A DNA stretch of 64,000 bases. It comes from Cristatella mucedo (lineage: Eukaryota > Bryozoa > Phylactolaemata > Cristatellidae). The notes under the pieces were generated by a model that did no database searches, was not told the DNA's origin, and saw nothing but the letters and a program-made list of their open reading frames with translations. Position 1 is the stretch's first letter; the number at the start of each line of letters is the position of its first letter. The stretch is from the NCBI GenBank assembly GCA_009760855.2, contig WPIO01000042.1, forward strand, positions 2,680,001 to 2,744,000, written 5' to 3'. The position numbers and the translations under genes are program-made. Below are positions 38,505-50,542 of the stretch, one piece after another.

Positions 38505-38650
38505 AAGTGTTGGGCCCCAAGAGAACATAATCTCTATCCTGAAGCTTCACAGCACATATCGTAGGGCTCGAGCCCACGACCTTGGCCGTACCGGCGAGGA
38601 CCTTGACCTCGGTCGTTAAAGGCTGGAACTCCCTGGGCCAAACCAGGGAA
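38505..38650 (-). mobile_element. SINE-2, antisense
   Basis: Tail 'ccccaagagaacataatctc', B-box 'gggctcgagcccacgacc' and a diverged head. Confidence 0.6.
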
Positions 38651-38884
38651 ATGCCGCCGTGCTGCCGTCAACGAGGGAAATGTTGCCGACCAGTGCCCTC
38701 ACAATGTTTGTATTGAATAGCTTGTTGACTACTGTGTATGCATGTGTACACTTGGGTGTGTGGGTAGCCAGTGGCTTGACCATTCGCGTGTGACCTCTTT
38801 GCTCTACATTTGTACTACATTCATGCCTCTTAGTGGGTATACTTTGTAGCTCCTCGCTTGGAGAAGTGTAAGTGTTATATTTCG

Positions 38885-40270
38885 CTTGCACTTGATAAAG
38901 CGCCCTCAGAGAACTTAATCTCTTTCTAGGCGCTTTACATTTGCTGCAAAGTGATATGCAATAGAGTAGTAAGTAAAATCATGCTTGAAAAACAAACAAA
39001 ATGAATAATATGGTTAGGGGTGACATGCACAGGGTCAGCATGCAAATGTGGTTAGTGGCAGCATGCACAGTGTCAGCACGCATAAGCACATCAAGGACGA
39101 ATCACAGGGACCCACTAAATGCTGTCCTAAATAGGTGTGGTTTTAAGTTTCTTTTAAATGTGGTCAGGTCAGGGGATGTTCTGACGCAGGTCGGGAGGGA
39201 GTTCCAGGCTTTGGGGGCATATGAACTAAATGCACGGTCTCCAAAGGATTTAAGGTTTGTACGAGGTATTTCCAGACTGTTGGATTCCGAAAAGCGAGTG
39301 GTACGATGCTTTGCCTGATGGGGTAGTATATCTGAAAGATAGGCTGGAGCCAAAGAATGAAGTGACCTAAAAGTGAGCGACAGATCCTTGAAGTCAATCC
39401 GTTGCTTGACTGGTAGCCAGTGCAGGTCGGCGAGAAGTGGAGTAATGTGGCAACTGCAACGCTCACGACAGACAAGCCTAGCTGCAGAGTTTTGCACCAG
39501 CTGCAATCGCCTGATCGCACATGCTCGTAGGCCAGTAAGCAGTGAGTTGCAGAAGTCGAGACGGGATGTCACGAATGCATGGACCAACTTGGACGTGGTA
39601 TCCTTATCTAAACAAGCCCTAATTTTAGCAATGTTATGAAGCTGAAAATAGACAGATTTGACTGTGGAGCTGATGTGGTCGTCTAACGAGAGGTCGCTTT
39701 GGAATATGACACCTAGATTTCGAGCTGATTCAACTGGAGATATGCTGGCAGAGCCAATTTTGAGAGTCAGCCTTTCCAATCTCTGGATCACACTGGGTTT
39801 GCCCATAACTAGTAAGTTAGTTTTATCATCGTTTAGTTTTAGAAAATTTGCTGCCATCCATGTGCGGATGTCATCAATGCATGCAGCAAGTGAGTTGAGA
39901 GAATTTGAGGTGCTCGAAGGCTGGGAGGGATCAAAGCAAAGGTACAACTGAGTGTCAGCCGCATAGAAGTGAAAGCCTAGATTGTGCTTGGCAATCACAT
40001 CAGCAAGAGGGAGAGTATAAACCGTGAAAAGGACCGGACCTAGCACAGAGCCCTGAGGTACTCCATATTTTAGAGGTACTTCAGATGATCTTTGTCCATT
40101 CACGTCAATGCTCTGGAGTCTCCCACTGAGATAGGACCTGAACCACTGCAGAGCAGTGCCAGTGATGCCCAGGCGAGATGAGAGGCGCTCTAGAAGAACT
40201 TTGTGATCGATGGTATCAAAAGCTGCCGAAAGATCGAGCAAAACAAGAAGAGACACTCTACCCATGTCTA
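38885..40270 (-). mobile_element. LINE-A: truncated non-LTR retrotransposon with intact RT ORF
   Basis: The minus-strand ORF 40265-39102 (387 codons) begins inside the reverse transcriptase. It shows LLDLSAAFDTIDHK, GITGTALQWFRSYLSGR, VPQGSVLGPVLF and the C-terminal LHWLPVKQRIDFK and AWNSLPTCVRTSPDL. These are typical of the L2/CR1/Jockey group. The endonuclease domain is missing (5' truncation at about 40270). The catalytic box reads YAAD (codons at 39954-39965) where active enzymes have YADD, so one catalytic Asp is Ala. The 3'UTR ends at about 38885 with the hairpin tail. It is the best preserved copy and the reference for the other LINE-A fragments. Confidence 0.9.
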
Positions 40271-42940
40271 GGTATGTGTGAGAGTGGGACCAGCCTGCAG
40301 TAACCCGGCACAGCCTGCTGTGTAGCAGGCTGTGCCGGGTCGCACGCTAGCCCCTAGGGGCCAGCGTGTACCAGAGATGCACGCAGCATGTAGCACCAGG
40401 CGGCTCTCTGCTCGAGAGACTCGAGAAGAACGGAGCTGGTTCGAAACCAGCCAAACCTGCCACGAGGGCACATGCCGGCACTGCATATGCATTTGCCTAG
40501 TAGGTGGTTGCCAACGGTCACACGGCAGCAATCCTTTTGTGGTGTATAAAGTCATTTCCGGTCCATGGAGTGGCCATCCAGGGCCCCATTCCCATCCATT
40601 GCCGGTGCAGCGAGCAGCGAATCTGGGGTGGCGTTTATACTAGATTTTCAGCAGCACTACCAGCGGAAGCTATAATAGCATTTTGCAGAAACTATTGTCA
40701 CTGTTTTGGATGTGCAATGTCACGGATTCAAAGATGAAACCCAATAGGGAAAGCTGTGATTAGTCATGATCGTGAGATGGGACATGAGATGTTTGTCAGG
40801 TAGTAAACGGTCGCTAACCACGGCTTTTCACTTCGTCTGCGTAAGCACACAAAGGACGAATCCCATCGTTCCATTTCCACGGTGCTCACCCTCATGCTCG
40901 GCTCAAGCCAGGAATGCTGGTCAGAGGCCAAATTCTCTCGGCTCAAGCTCAAGTGAGGTAGCTGTAGCTCCGCCTTGCCCCCTCCTAGCTGCACGTTCAT
41001 GCGTGCCTCGTGTGCACACGTGCCTGCATGCACAACGTGCACGTGTGAGTGTGTGCGGGCATATGTGTGCAACTGCTGTTCGGCTGCTTGCTGTCACCGC
41101 AAGTGGAAGCAGCAATGGATGCTAGCCAGGTATGACCCTGGAGCTGTGGTACATGTTGCCAATTGTTCATGCAAGCTACCAGCGCAGCATCCCTTTATCA
41201 CGGGCCCTTGCATGGGTGCCGAAGGTGCCTGCTTATCTGCATAACAGCCTCTGTCGTTTGTCCAAAAACTGAAGCGTTTGAGCACACGCATGCTTGCACT
41301 GGAACGTGGCTGACACGTTGGCTTGCAGCGCTCAGTGAGCGTTTCTGCACATGTAGAGGGCAGGGTGGTCGTGCAGATGTCGCAGCCAATCGTCTTTGTC
41401 TCATTATATCTGTCCCTGCCGTGGAAGAAAAAAAGCTGCTTCTCGATTGGATGGTGGGATTCCCCAGATGGTGGGATTCCCCAGTCTCATGAACTTCTTC
41501 TCGGTAGTCTACTGCCACTAGTAAGTGGATAGAGCATCGGGTGAGCATATTGTAGACATAATAGAAATGTATCTCAGGCAGGATCTCTACAGAGCCACGA
41601 GAGGTAAACGATGAGGCTGCTGTGGCTGGATAGCCGAGGTCAGAGTTCCCCCCCCCCCCGAAGAACAGCATGTAGCATACCCCCAACCCCCCCCCCCGTA
41701 CGACACACGGAGAGCTGCTTCAAATTGCAGGCGTCTATGTAGTGGGGGGGGGGGAGCCAGAGGAGAGAGACATTTACTCCTCCTTCCAGCATCCCTACAG
41801 TGGGGCAGCGACACGGGCCATAATGTCGTCTATTTCTATGCCACGGACCGTCAGCAACGACGAAAATACGTCTTCCGAAATTTTTTCACTCGACTAGCGA
41901 TTGTGCCGAATAACTGCCACGATTTTGCACTATAACTTTTCCCTAATTTCGGCTCTAGCGTACATAACAATTGTATGGGTCTAGGCCATAAAAGCTGTGC
42001 AGGTCTTGTCCCTTGTGTGAAAATCATAGCTCCATTACTGTGTCTATTCCCAAAACCCCTCCTCCCTTTTCGCTGGCTGATGCCCCAGGGGGCCATGACC
42101 GGCTGCCGCCATGTGAACTGCTCGCTCGAATGGGGGATGGGATGGGGGAGAAGCCGTCAGCTCTCGTTGTATGCCGAATAAGCATGGCGGCCGTCAGGCG
42201 CAAGCACACCGGCTTGCGATCGGTGCCAAGACTGCTCTTCATGCACGTGCATTCGTGCGTGCATGTTGAGGTGGTGGTGTGATGTCGAGACGACGTCGGC
42301 AGCCGACGGCGGTAACGCCAGCAGAGATGAGCTGTGGCACCGGCATATAAAATATTAAAAGCATAATTATTAAAACATTACAGCATATTAAAAAAATAAA
42401 AGGAGTAATGGCATGCAGTAATGAAGCATTATTGTAGAAAATTAAGTTCAAGGACATTTGGTGGCTATAGCAGGAATTATCCAACCAAAATCATAAATGA
42501 GCTGCTGTTGCAGAGATGTAAAGCTTAGCTGTTGCAGAGATGGAAAGAGATGTAAAGAGCTATAAAGAGATGTAAAGCTGAGCTGAACTCACAAATTTCG
42601 TGCTGTTCCGTATTGGTCGAATTATGGAATTTACAAGGCAGACAGCTGCAGTGTGCATGAAGCTGTTGAAAAATCACAAGCATGTGCCTCAGCAAGCTGC
42701 AAACTTGTACCAAGGCTCCACTACATAGGACACGAGTCGCATATGATGCAGAGATCGGTAAATTTTTTATTTGTAGCTATGTTGCTTCCAGTTGATTTCT
42801 GGGTTGTACATGGTGTGCATATTCATTTTTTAATGCTTTCCTTTTATGTGGAAATTTTCGAAACGTCAGATCCCATTTGTAATACGTCTGTCTTTCGAAA
42901 GGTACCCCAAAAAGTTACTCGACTTCCATACTTCTCGCAT

Positions 42941-43063
42941 TGGTTTGGCCAATTGGTTAACATGCTCTCCCCGACCAAAGTCTGGCCGGGCTCGAGCCCC
43001 GTGGCACACGTGAAGCGCCTGAATAGAGATTGAGTTCTCTTAGGGTGCTATACAAATGGCATA
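42941..43063 (+). mobile_element. SINE-2, sense (unit A)
   Basis: Head 'tggccaattggttaacatg', B-box 'gggctcgagcccc' and tail 'ttgagttctcttagggtgct'. The same copy is at 48299 in unit B, so insertion preceded the duplication. Confidence 0.75.
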
Positions 43064-43077
43064 TAATAATATTTTTT

Positions 43078-43330
43078 TCTCAGCATTTTCTCGACATTTG
43101 TGCTTAAATGTTGTCAAGTCAAAGGGATACCGTGACGTCGGACCTGAGTTTGTTCCAGGCTTTGAAAATGTACACACTAAAGGCACGGTCTCCAAATTAT
43201 TTGAGGTTGATTTGAAGCACAGCCAAACGACTGGAGTCTGAAGAATGGGCGGTACAACAGGCAAGCCTAGTTGTAGCGTTTTCATACCAGCCGTAAGCAC
43301 CTTATTTCGAACAGGCCATAAGGACTGAAG
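43078..43330 (-). mobile_element. LINE-A-related ORF fragment, antisense (unit A)
   Basis: Blocks 'tgcttaaatgttgtcaagtc', 'ggcacggtctccaaatt' and 'acaacaggcaagcctag' follow LINE-A antisense order. Frame broken. Confidence 0.55.
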
Positions 43331-43511
43331 CACAAAGGCTAGTCGGCCCGCACGAGAGAAAAAAAGAAACGCGAGAGCAGCCTGGTGGAGGTCAGCTGCT
43401 GAGACAAGAAGCCCACGTGGTCACGCTCAGCAGCTGACCACAAGGAAACCACAGCTTTCCCTGCGCATGCGCACTCTCGTTGGGCATCTTTGGATCAGCA
43501 TCCAAAAACGT

Positions 43512-43680
43512 ACTAGCTGATTTTAACAGCATCTTTTGTATAACGACAGGAGAGTCTTTACGGCCATCACCACTGCTTGCGGTGGGCGATAAGTAATCGC
43601 CCACTGCAGGTTTTGAACTCACGACTTCCGGACCGAGGTCGTGAATAGCAACCGCCTTACCAAGTGTGTGCCATCACTGC
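43512..43680 (-). mobile_element. SINE-1, antisense (unit A)
   Basis: Full order of SINE-1 blocks; duplicated at 48871-49040. Confidence 0.7.
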
Positions 43681-44217
43681 TCGCTGGAGGCAGTCTCTAT
43701 CGCTGACGGCTCATTTGCCATACGACTCGTACGATCAGCACTCGTACGACTGTCCTCTCTGATTGATCCCTGTCACTCCATCGTGGCCAGGTCATCCCGA
43801 CCTGGCCGGCGCTGCTGGTCTGCAGCGCCGGTGGAGCTGCCAGTTCAGTTGATGCCACCGGACCACGTGACCTGACGTGTTTGACCTGCGCCGTTGAATT
43901 GCACCCTCTGTCAGTCTGGCTCACACGCGTGTGTGGTTGCGCGTGCGTGTGCATGCATGTGTGTGCTCGGTGGGGTCTGGACAGCCCCTGGTCCCCATCC
44001 GTCCTCGAGTTGTCATCCGTCACGTGGTTCGTTTTCTTCATCTCGCTTCTCTGTGTAGACATACGGCCCCCTCCCCCCCCCCGGGACGGGTTGGTTCTAG
44101 AGGCCACAGCACACCACGATCAGCCAAAACGAGATGACGTGTGGTGGAGTGGAGCAGTTCTGCAGCTGCTAGTGGGGCATTGGTATTTGCCATTACTTGC
44201 CGTGTGTGTCGTTGTAG

Positions 44218-44347
44218 CTCTCCTCGGCCGGTTGCCTATTGTTCTTATGCTGCCGACGATGGCACCGTAGCGCTGGACGGGCAGCTGCGGGCCCTCGGGG
44301 GCGGCGGTTTGTCGGCAATGGCAAAACTGGCTGTTACACAGGTAAAG
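44218..44347 (+). CDS. Linker exon candidate 3 (unit A)
   Basis: Acceptor 'gtcgttgtag|c' (C completes Tyr), then 43 codons: SPRPVAYCSYAADDGTVALD, GQLRALGGGG and LSAMAKLAVTQVK. Donor 'gtaaag|gtaggc' (an in-phase alternative is 'acacag|gtaaag', ending at 44341). Phase 2 to 0, length 130. No stop in frame. It aligns with candidate 4 across its length (SRP, AAD, LS-M--L-V-Q-K shared). Expression is unproven. Confidence 0.6.
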
Positions 44348-44984
44348 GTAGGCTGGCTGGGTTTTTCGGTGCGAGTTCCTTCCACTTATGCATGCCACTG
44401 CACGCAAAGTGCCGCTTCAACGTCTTAACGAAGCGCTTTTGGGCAGTGCTTGTATTTCTCGCCACGGTCAGTGACCAGGTGACCAGGCTCCAGTTGACGA
44501 CCCATTGGCGTTCGGTCTGGTAGGAAGGCAGTCGTAGAAGGCGACCGCCCTGGCTTCTGCTATCGCCATTAGGTGGCGCTGTGTGGAGCAACTGCTCCTC
44601 TACGGCAGGTCTGTCTTGACAGTCCAGCCGGAGGTGGTGCCCCAGGGGGGGGGGGCGTAAGTCTGCCTCCGCAGCTGCAGGCAGCAGCCATTTCTCTGCA
44701 GCCTCTTTCCGGCAGCAGCCTTGGTAGGCCAGCACCGAGACCCAGTGCCGGGGCCATCCCCCGTGGTGTTTTCCCGGGACGGCTGGCCAGGCTGTGCTGG
44801 CTGATGTAACTGCTGCAGCTGGACAGTCGAAGATGACCTACGACTGCAAGTGTCTTTGGCCGATATGGCCTTTGAACAGAAAGCTGCAGCAGCTCGGCGT
44901 AAGGAGCAGACGACAGTCTTTCGGTGTGCGAAAGTAGCTCGCATGGACGTTGCCTAGGCCAAGGCCAAGGTAAAAAAAATTCAT

Positions 44985-45110
44985 TTATATAGTGACCGAG
45001 AGAAATTAATCTATTCAGGCGCTTCACATATGCCTCGGGGCTCGAGCCCACGATCTCAGCCAGACCTTGGTCGGGGTGAGCATCTTAACCACTGGACCAA
45101 ACCAGCTCGG
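44985..45110 (-). mobile_element. SINE-2, antisense (unit A)
   Basis: Tail 'tatagtgaccgagagaaat', B-box 'gggctcgagccca' and reversed head 'catcttaaccactggacc'. The same copy is at 51483 in unit B. Confidence 0.7.
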
Positions 45111-45849
45111 GAGGTAGGGTGGCCGCTGGTCGGTCGGCCGGTCCCTGGTGTCGAATGCCTGCTGCGGCTGGTTTGCAGCCCACTGGCTCATTAGAGTATG
45201 AGAGCGGCTGCTTGCATTTGGACGATGGTCTCGGCATGTCATTAGCTTGTGCTGCTAGCAACAACCGGACAATCATGCTTGCCTGTGCATGAAGAGAACT
45301 CGGCGAGGGCATAGCATTCGCGGCCGGCCCAGTGCATCCGGCCTCTTGTAAGCAGCGGTGTTAGCCGGAAAAGCTTTTCTTCTGCTATATAAATATATAA
45401 TAATAATAAATATATATAAATGAGGCTGCTAAATCAGCTAAAGAGCTGGAGAAATTTGGACTTTGCTCTCCTGAAACTGGGCTTAGTAGTTTTGAGCACT
45501 GGGTATTTATTCCACTTCTCAGCTTCCAGATGTCATACTTGTAAACAAATTTACGACCAAACCCCATCTCCAATGGGTTCTGATGACTGACGAGCAAGGG
45601 GGAGAGGCAGAGATGGAGGCGGAGGAGGAGGAGTAGGAGGAGGAGAGGCCTGGCCTTTCTAAGTCGGTACATCTCTCATGCAGCGAATGCATATGCACAT
45701 GTACTGGCTCCGAGCCTATGCTCAAGCTGCTGCCGCTGCCTTCTTGGCGTCTTGCAGCTTTCGCTTTGGCTTGGACTCGCCCATCCGCATTCGTTCTACC
45801 TCTTACCCCCCACCGCATGCACAGCAAATAGCAGGTTGTCCCGTGCTTG

Positions 45850-45945
45850 ATATTGCACTTGATATTGCACTTGATAAAGCGCCCTCAGAGAACTTAATCT
45901 CTTTCTAGGCGCTTTACATTTGCTGCAAAGTGATACGCAATAGAA
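45850..45945 (-). mobile_element. LINE-A 3' tail present only in unit A
   Basis: Tail 'ataaagcgccctcagagaac' and 'aggcgctttacatttgctgc', close to the 38885 copy. Unit B lacks it, so either it inserted after the duplication or was part of the rearrangement at the unit end. Confidence 0.75.
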
Positions 45946-48298
45946 TAGATGCTGGCACGATATGCTGACCGTCGTTGTTCGTGCCTGACCTGCTGCTGCT
46001 GCTGCCACTGCTACTGCTGCAGAAAGAGTGCAACTGCACGTGGCTGATGAGTGTAACCAGGCACAGCCTGCTGTGTAGCAGGCTGTGCCGGGTCGCACGA
46101 TAGCCCCTAGGGGCCAGCGTGCACCAGAGATGCACGCAGCATGTAGCACCAGGCGGCTCTCTGCTCGAGAGGCTCGAGAAGAACGGAGCCTGTTCGAAAC
46201 CAGGCGAACCTGCCACGAGGGCCCATGCCGGCACTGCTTCTGCATTTGCCTAGTAGGTGGTTGCCAACGGTCACACGGCAGCAATCCTTTTGTGGTGTAT
46301 TAGTCATTTCCGGTCCACGGAGTGGCCATCCAGGGCCCCATTCCCATCCATTGCCAGTGCAGCGAGCAGCGAATCTGGGGTGGCGTTTATACTAGATTTT
46401 CAGCAGCACTACCAGCGAAAGCTATACATAGCACTTTGCAGAAACTATTGTCACTGTTCTGGATGTGCAATGTCACGGATTCAAAGATGAAACCCAATAG
46501 GGAAAGCTGTGATTAGTCATGATCGTGAGATGGGACGTGAGATGTGATGATGTCAGGTAGTAAACGGTCGCTAACCACGGCTTTTCACTTCGTCTGCGTA
46601 AGCACACAAAGGACGAATCCCATCGTTCCATTTCCACGGTGCTCACCCTCATGCTCGGCTCAAGCCAGGAATGCTGGTCAGGGGCCAAATTCTCTCGGCT
46701 CAAGCTCAAGTGAGGTAGCTGTAGCTCCGCCTTGCCCCCTCCTAGCTGCACGTTCATGCGTGCCTCGTGTGCACACGTGCCTGCATGCACAACGTGCACG
46801 TGTGAGTGTGTGCGTGCATATGTGTGCGAGTGCCGTTCGGCTGCTTGCTGTCACCGCAAGTGGAAGCAGCAATGGATGCTAGCCAGGTATGACGCTGGAG
46901 CTGTGGTACATGTTGCCAATTGTTCATGCAATCTACCAGCGCAGCATCCCTTTATCATGGGCCCTTGCATTGGTGCATCAGGAGAACTCATCAGGAAAAC
47001 TCACAAACGTCAGACGAAGACAGCATGTAGCATACCCCCACCCCCCCCCCCCGTACGACACACGGAGAGCTGCTTCAAATGGCAGGCGTCTATGTAGTGA
47101 GGGGGGAGCCAGAGGAGAGAGACATTTACTCCACCTTCCTGCATCCCTACAATGGGGCAGCGACACGGGCCGTAATGTCGTCTATTTCTATGCCACGGAC
47201 CGTCAGCAACGACGAAAATACGTCTTCCGAAATTATTTCACTCGACTAGCGATTATGTCGAATAGCTGCCACGATTTTGCACTATAACTTTCCACTAATT
47301 TCGGCTCTAGCGTACATAACAATTGTATGGGTCTAGGCCATAAAAGCTGTGCAGGTCTTGTCCCTTGTGTGAAAATCATAGCTCCATTACTGTGTCTATT
47401 CCCAAAACCCCTCCTCCCTTTTCGCTGGCTGATGCCCCAGGGGGCCATGACCGGCTGCCGCCATGTGAACTGCTCGCTCGAATGGGGGATGGGATGGGGG
47501 AGAAGCCGTCAGCTCTCGTTGTATGCCGAATAAGCATGGCGGCCGTCAGGCGCAAGCGCACCGGCTTGCGGCCGGCGCCAAGACTGCTCTTCATGCACGT
47601 GCATGTGTGCGTGCATGTTGAGGTGGTGGTGTGACGTCGAGACGACGTCGGCAGCCGACGGCGGTGACGCCAGCAGAGATGAGCTGTGGCACCGGCATAT
47701 AAAATATTAAAAGCATAATTATTAAATCGTGACATATCAAGCATATTAAAAAAATAAAACGAGTAATGGCATGCAGTAATGAAGCATTATTGTAGAATAT
47801 TAAGTTCAAGGACATTTGTAGGCTATAGCAGGAATTATCCAACCGAAATCATAAATGAGGTGCTGTTGCAGAGATGTAAAGCTTAGCTGTTGCAGAGATG
47901 GAAAGAGATGTAAAGAGCTATAAAGAGATGTAAAGCTGAGCTGAACTCACAAATTTCGTGCTGTTCCGTATTGGTCGAATTATGGAATTTACAAGGCAGA
48001 CAGCTGCAGTGTGCATGAAGCTGTTGAAAAATCACAAGCATGTGCCTCAGCAAGTTGCAAACTTGTACCAAGGCTCCACTACATAGGACACGAGTCGCAT
48101 ATGATGCAGAGATCGGTAAATTTTTTATTTGTAGCTATGTTGCTTCCAGTTGATTTCTGGGTTGTACATGGTGTGCATATTCATTTTTTAATGCTTTCCT
48201 TTTATGTGGAAATTTTCGAAACGTCAGATCCCATTTGTAATACGTCTGTCTTTTGAAAGGTACCCCAAAAAGTTACTCGACTTCCATACTTCTCGCAA

Positions 48299-48422
48299 TG
48301 GTTTGGCCAATTGGTTAACATGCTCTCCCCGACCAAAGTCTGGCCGGGCTCGAGCCCCGTGGCACACGTGAAGCGCCTGAATAGAGATTGAGTTCTCTTA
48401 GGGTGCTATACAAATGGCATAT
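48299..48422 (+). mobile_element. SINE-2, sense (unit B)
   Basis: Duplicate of the 42941 copy, almost identical. Confidence 0.75.
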
Positions 48423-48439
48423 AATAATATTTTTTTTTC

Positions 48440-48690
48440 TCAGCATTTTCTCGACATTTGTGCTTAAATGTTGTCAAGTCAAAGGGATACCGTGACGTCG
48501 GACCTGAGTTTGTTCCAGGCTTTGAAAATGTACACACTAAAGGCACGGTCTCCAAATTATTTGAGGTTGATTTGAAGCACAGCCAAACGACTGGAGTCTG
48601 AAGAATGGGCGGTACAACAGGCAAGCCTAGTTGTAGCGTTTTCATACCAGCCGTAAGCACCTTATTTCGAACAGGCCATAAGGACTGAAG
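48440..48690 (-). mobile_element. LINE-A-related fragment, antisense (unit B)
   Basis: Duplicate of 43078-43330. Confidence 0.55.
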
Positions 48691-48870
48691 CACAAAGGCT
48701 AGTCGGCCCGCACGAGAGAAAAAAAGAAACGCGAGAGCAGCCTGGTGGAGGTCAGCTGCTGAGACAAGAAGCCCACGTGGTCACGCTCAGCAGCTGACCA
48801 CAAGGAAACCACAGCTTTCCCTGCGCATGCGCACTCTCGTTGGGCATCTTTGGATCAGCATCCAAAAACG

Positions 48871-49040
48871 TACTAGCTGATTTTAACAGCATCTTTTGTA
48901 TAACGACAGGAGAGTCTTTACGGCCATCACCACTGCTTGCGGTGGGCGATAAGTAATCGCCCACTGCAGGTTTTGAACTCACGACTTCCGGACCGAGGTC
49001 GTGAATAGCAACCGCCTTACCAAGTGTGTGCCATCACTGC
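48871..49040 (-). mobile_element. SINE-1, antisense (unit B)
   Basis: Duplicate of 43512-43680. Confidence 0.7.
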
Positions 49041-49578
49041 TCGCTGGAGGCAGTCTCTATCGCTGACGGCTCATTTGCCATACGACTCGTACGATCAGCA
49101 CTCGTACGACTGTCCTCTCTGATTGATCCCTGTCACTCCATCTTGGCCAGGTCATCCCGACCTGGCCGGCGCTGCTGGTCTGCAGCGCCGGTGGAGCTGC
49201 CAGTTCAGTTGATGCCACCGGACCACGTGACCTGACGTGTTTGACCTGCGCCGTTGAATTGCACCCTCTGTCAGTCTGGCTCACACGCGTGTGTGGTTGC
49301 GCGTGCGTGTGCATGCATGTGTGTGCTCGGTGGGGTCTGGACAGCCCCTGGTCCCCATCCGTCCTCGAGTTGTCATCCGTCACGTGGTTCGTTTTCTTCA
49401 TCTCGCTTCTCTGTGTAGACATACGGCCCCCTCCCCCCCCCCCGGGACGGGTTGGTTCTAGAGGCCACAGCACACCACGATCAGCCAAAACGAGATGACG
49501 TGTGGTGGAGTGGAGCAGTTCTGCAGCTGCTAGTGGGGCATTGGTATTCGCCATTACTTGCCCTGTGTGTCGTTGTAG

Positions 49579-49702
49579 CCTTTCTCGGCCGTCAGCCTTT
49601 CGTTCTGGTGCTGCCGATGGCGCCACAATGTGGGCCCGCAGGGGCAGAGGTTTGTTAGCCGAGTTGTCGGGAATGGGAAGACTGACCGTTAGGCAGGCAA
49701 AG
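49579..49702 (+). CDS. Linker exon candidate 4 (unit B)
   Basis: Acceptor 'gtcgttgtag|c', then 41 codons: LSRPSAFRSGAADGATMWAR, RGRGLLAE and LSGMGRLTVRQAK. Donor 'gcaaag|gtatgc'. Phase 2 to 0, length 124. The two-codon size difference from candidate 3 preserves the frame. Of 26 codons aligned at the two ends, 12 change the amino acid and only 1 is purely synonymous, while the 177 bases of intron upstream differ at two sites plus one C-run indel. That is hard to explain for non-coding sequence. Confidence 0.6.
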
Positions 49703-49807
49703 GTATGCTGGCCGGGTTTTTCGGTGCGAGTTCCTTCCCCACTTACACGCATGCCATGCCACACTGCACGAAAAGCACTGCTTCAACGTCGGAACGAAGC
49801 GCTTTTG

Positions 49808-50540
49808 GTGGTTCCACCTGCATCTAGCCCGTCTGGTGCAACTGCTCCACCCGGTCCCATGCCCTTGCCATGACGACGGCATGCCGGGTCACGCTCAAGG
49901 ACTCTTTGAGCTGCTGCTCAGAGCAGAGTGTTCTCAGTCCTAGCGGTGGAGCGAAGCTCAGTGTGACCTTGCCGTCTCCAGAGACGGCGCAGCAGCAGGT
50001 CGCCGGGCAGCAGCAGGTCGCCGGGCAGCAGCAGGTCGCCGGGCAGCAGCAGGTCGCCGGGCAGCAGCAGGTCACCGGGCGCCGTGCTGGCGTCTCGCCG
50101 GGTTCAGCTGCAGCATGTAGCTGAACGACGGAGCTGCAGCTCCGAGCTGCAGGCCGAGCAGCGACGCTTCGAGCTGACTGACTGACTGTCTCTTCTTTGC
50201 GACAGACGGCGGCCAGGCTTTGGAGTGCTATCGGCAGCGGCCGGCTGCAGTGCGCTTGTGCAGGCTGCTGCTACTGCAGGCCGACCAGCGAGTGAACCGG
50301 GCGGCATACCGTGCAACGCAGGGACAGTGTGGCCATCCGAATGCACCCGGCAGGCAAGGCCATCAGCTCTTTACTCGCGCAATCGGCGAATGACAAAGCG
50401 CCGCCGACTGTTGCAGCACGGCTGCTAGTGGGCCAGCGTTGTGGGCCGCCTGCCGTTGTGTGGCTCGCCTGCAGCCGAGCGCAACCAATGTCGATGCAGC
50501 CGGTGTGGCCAGCCCTCAATAGCTGCTCCCGGAAAGAAAT
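49808..50540. other. Unit B-specific GC-rich insert
   Basis: Unknown origin. Plus frame 49870-50124 contains five QQQV(A/T)G-type units from an 18-bp tandem repeat, then becomes Ala/Gly-rich and stops. Further frames to 50550 have no recognisable motif. It could be sequence lost from unit A or an insertion into B; termini show no clear inverted repeats or target duplication. Confidence 0.5.
49990..50080. repeat. 18-bp tandem repeat, five copies
   Basis: Unit 'cagcagcaggtcgccggg', last copy with gtcacc. Because 18 is a multiple of 3 it stays in frame as QQQVAG. Confidence 0.95.
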
Positions 50541-50542
50541 TC

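Larger units (their letters stand above)
37238..38880 (+). other. Intronic interval after linker candidate 2
   Basis: GC-rich until about 37900. A CTAG-rich palindromic run lies at 37897-37930 and a SINE-2 at 38505. Open frames here have no recognisable product. Confidence 0.6.
40303..46054. repeat. Tandem duplication unit A
   Basis: About 5.75 kb repeated directly downstream as unit B, nearly identical over long stretches. It includes SINE-2, LINE, SINE-1 and linker exon candidate 3 in the same order. A-only sequence: about 400 bp at 41221-41640 and a LINE-A tail at 45850-45945. It starts at a hairpin with 17-bp perfect arms (40303-40319 and 40324-40340). Confidence 0.92.

Noticed and set aside
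40303-40345. Helitron 3' end (hairpin then CTAG)
   Set aside because: The CTAG is not kept in unit B, no 5' TC end or Rep/helicase frame is visible, and the hairpin is longer than usual.
40975-41140. Cys-rich frame ending at 'gccag|gtatga' as another linker exon
   Set aside because: Phases do not fit (it would end in phase 2 or 1), the composition is repeat-like, and both units carry it with no sign of coding constraint.
45730-45800. 'FRFGLDSPIRI' frame after 'gtcttgcag' as the missing family exon
   Set aside because: No donor follows and it does not match the TIPSDG block; the true exon was found at 52638.
49990-50080. CRISPR-like array
   Set aside because: Units are contiguous 18-bp copies without spacers in a eukaryotic genome.
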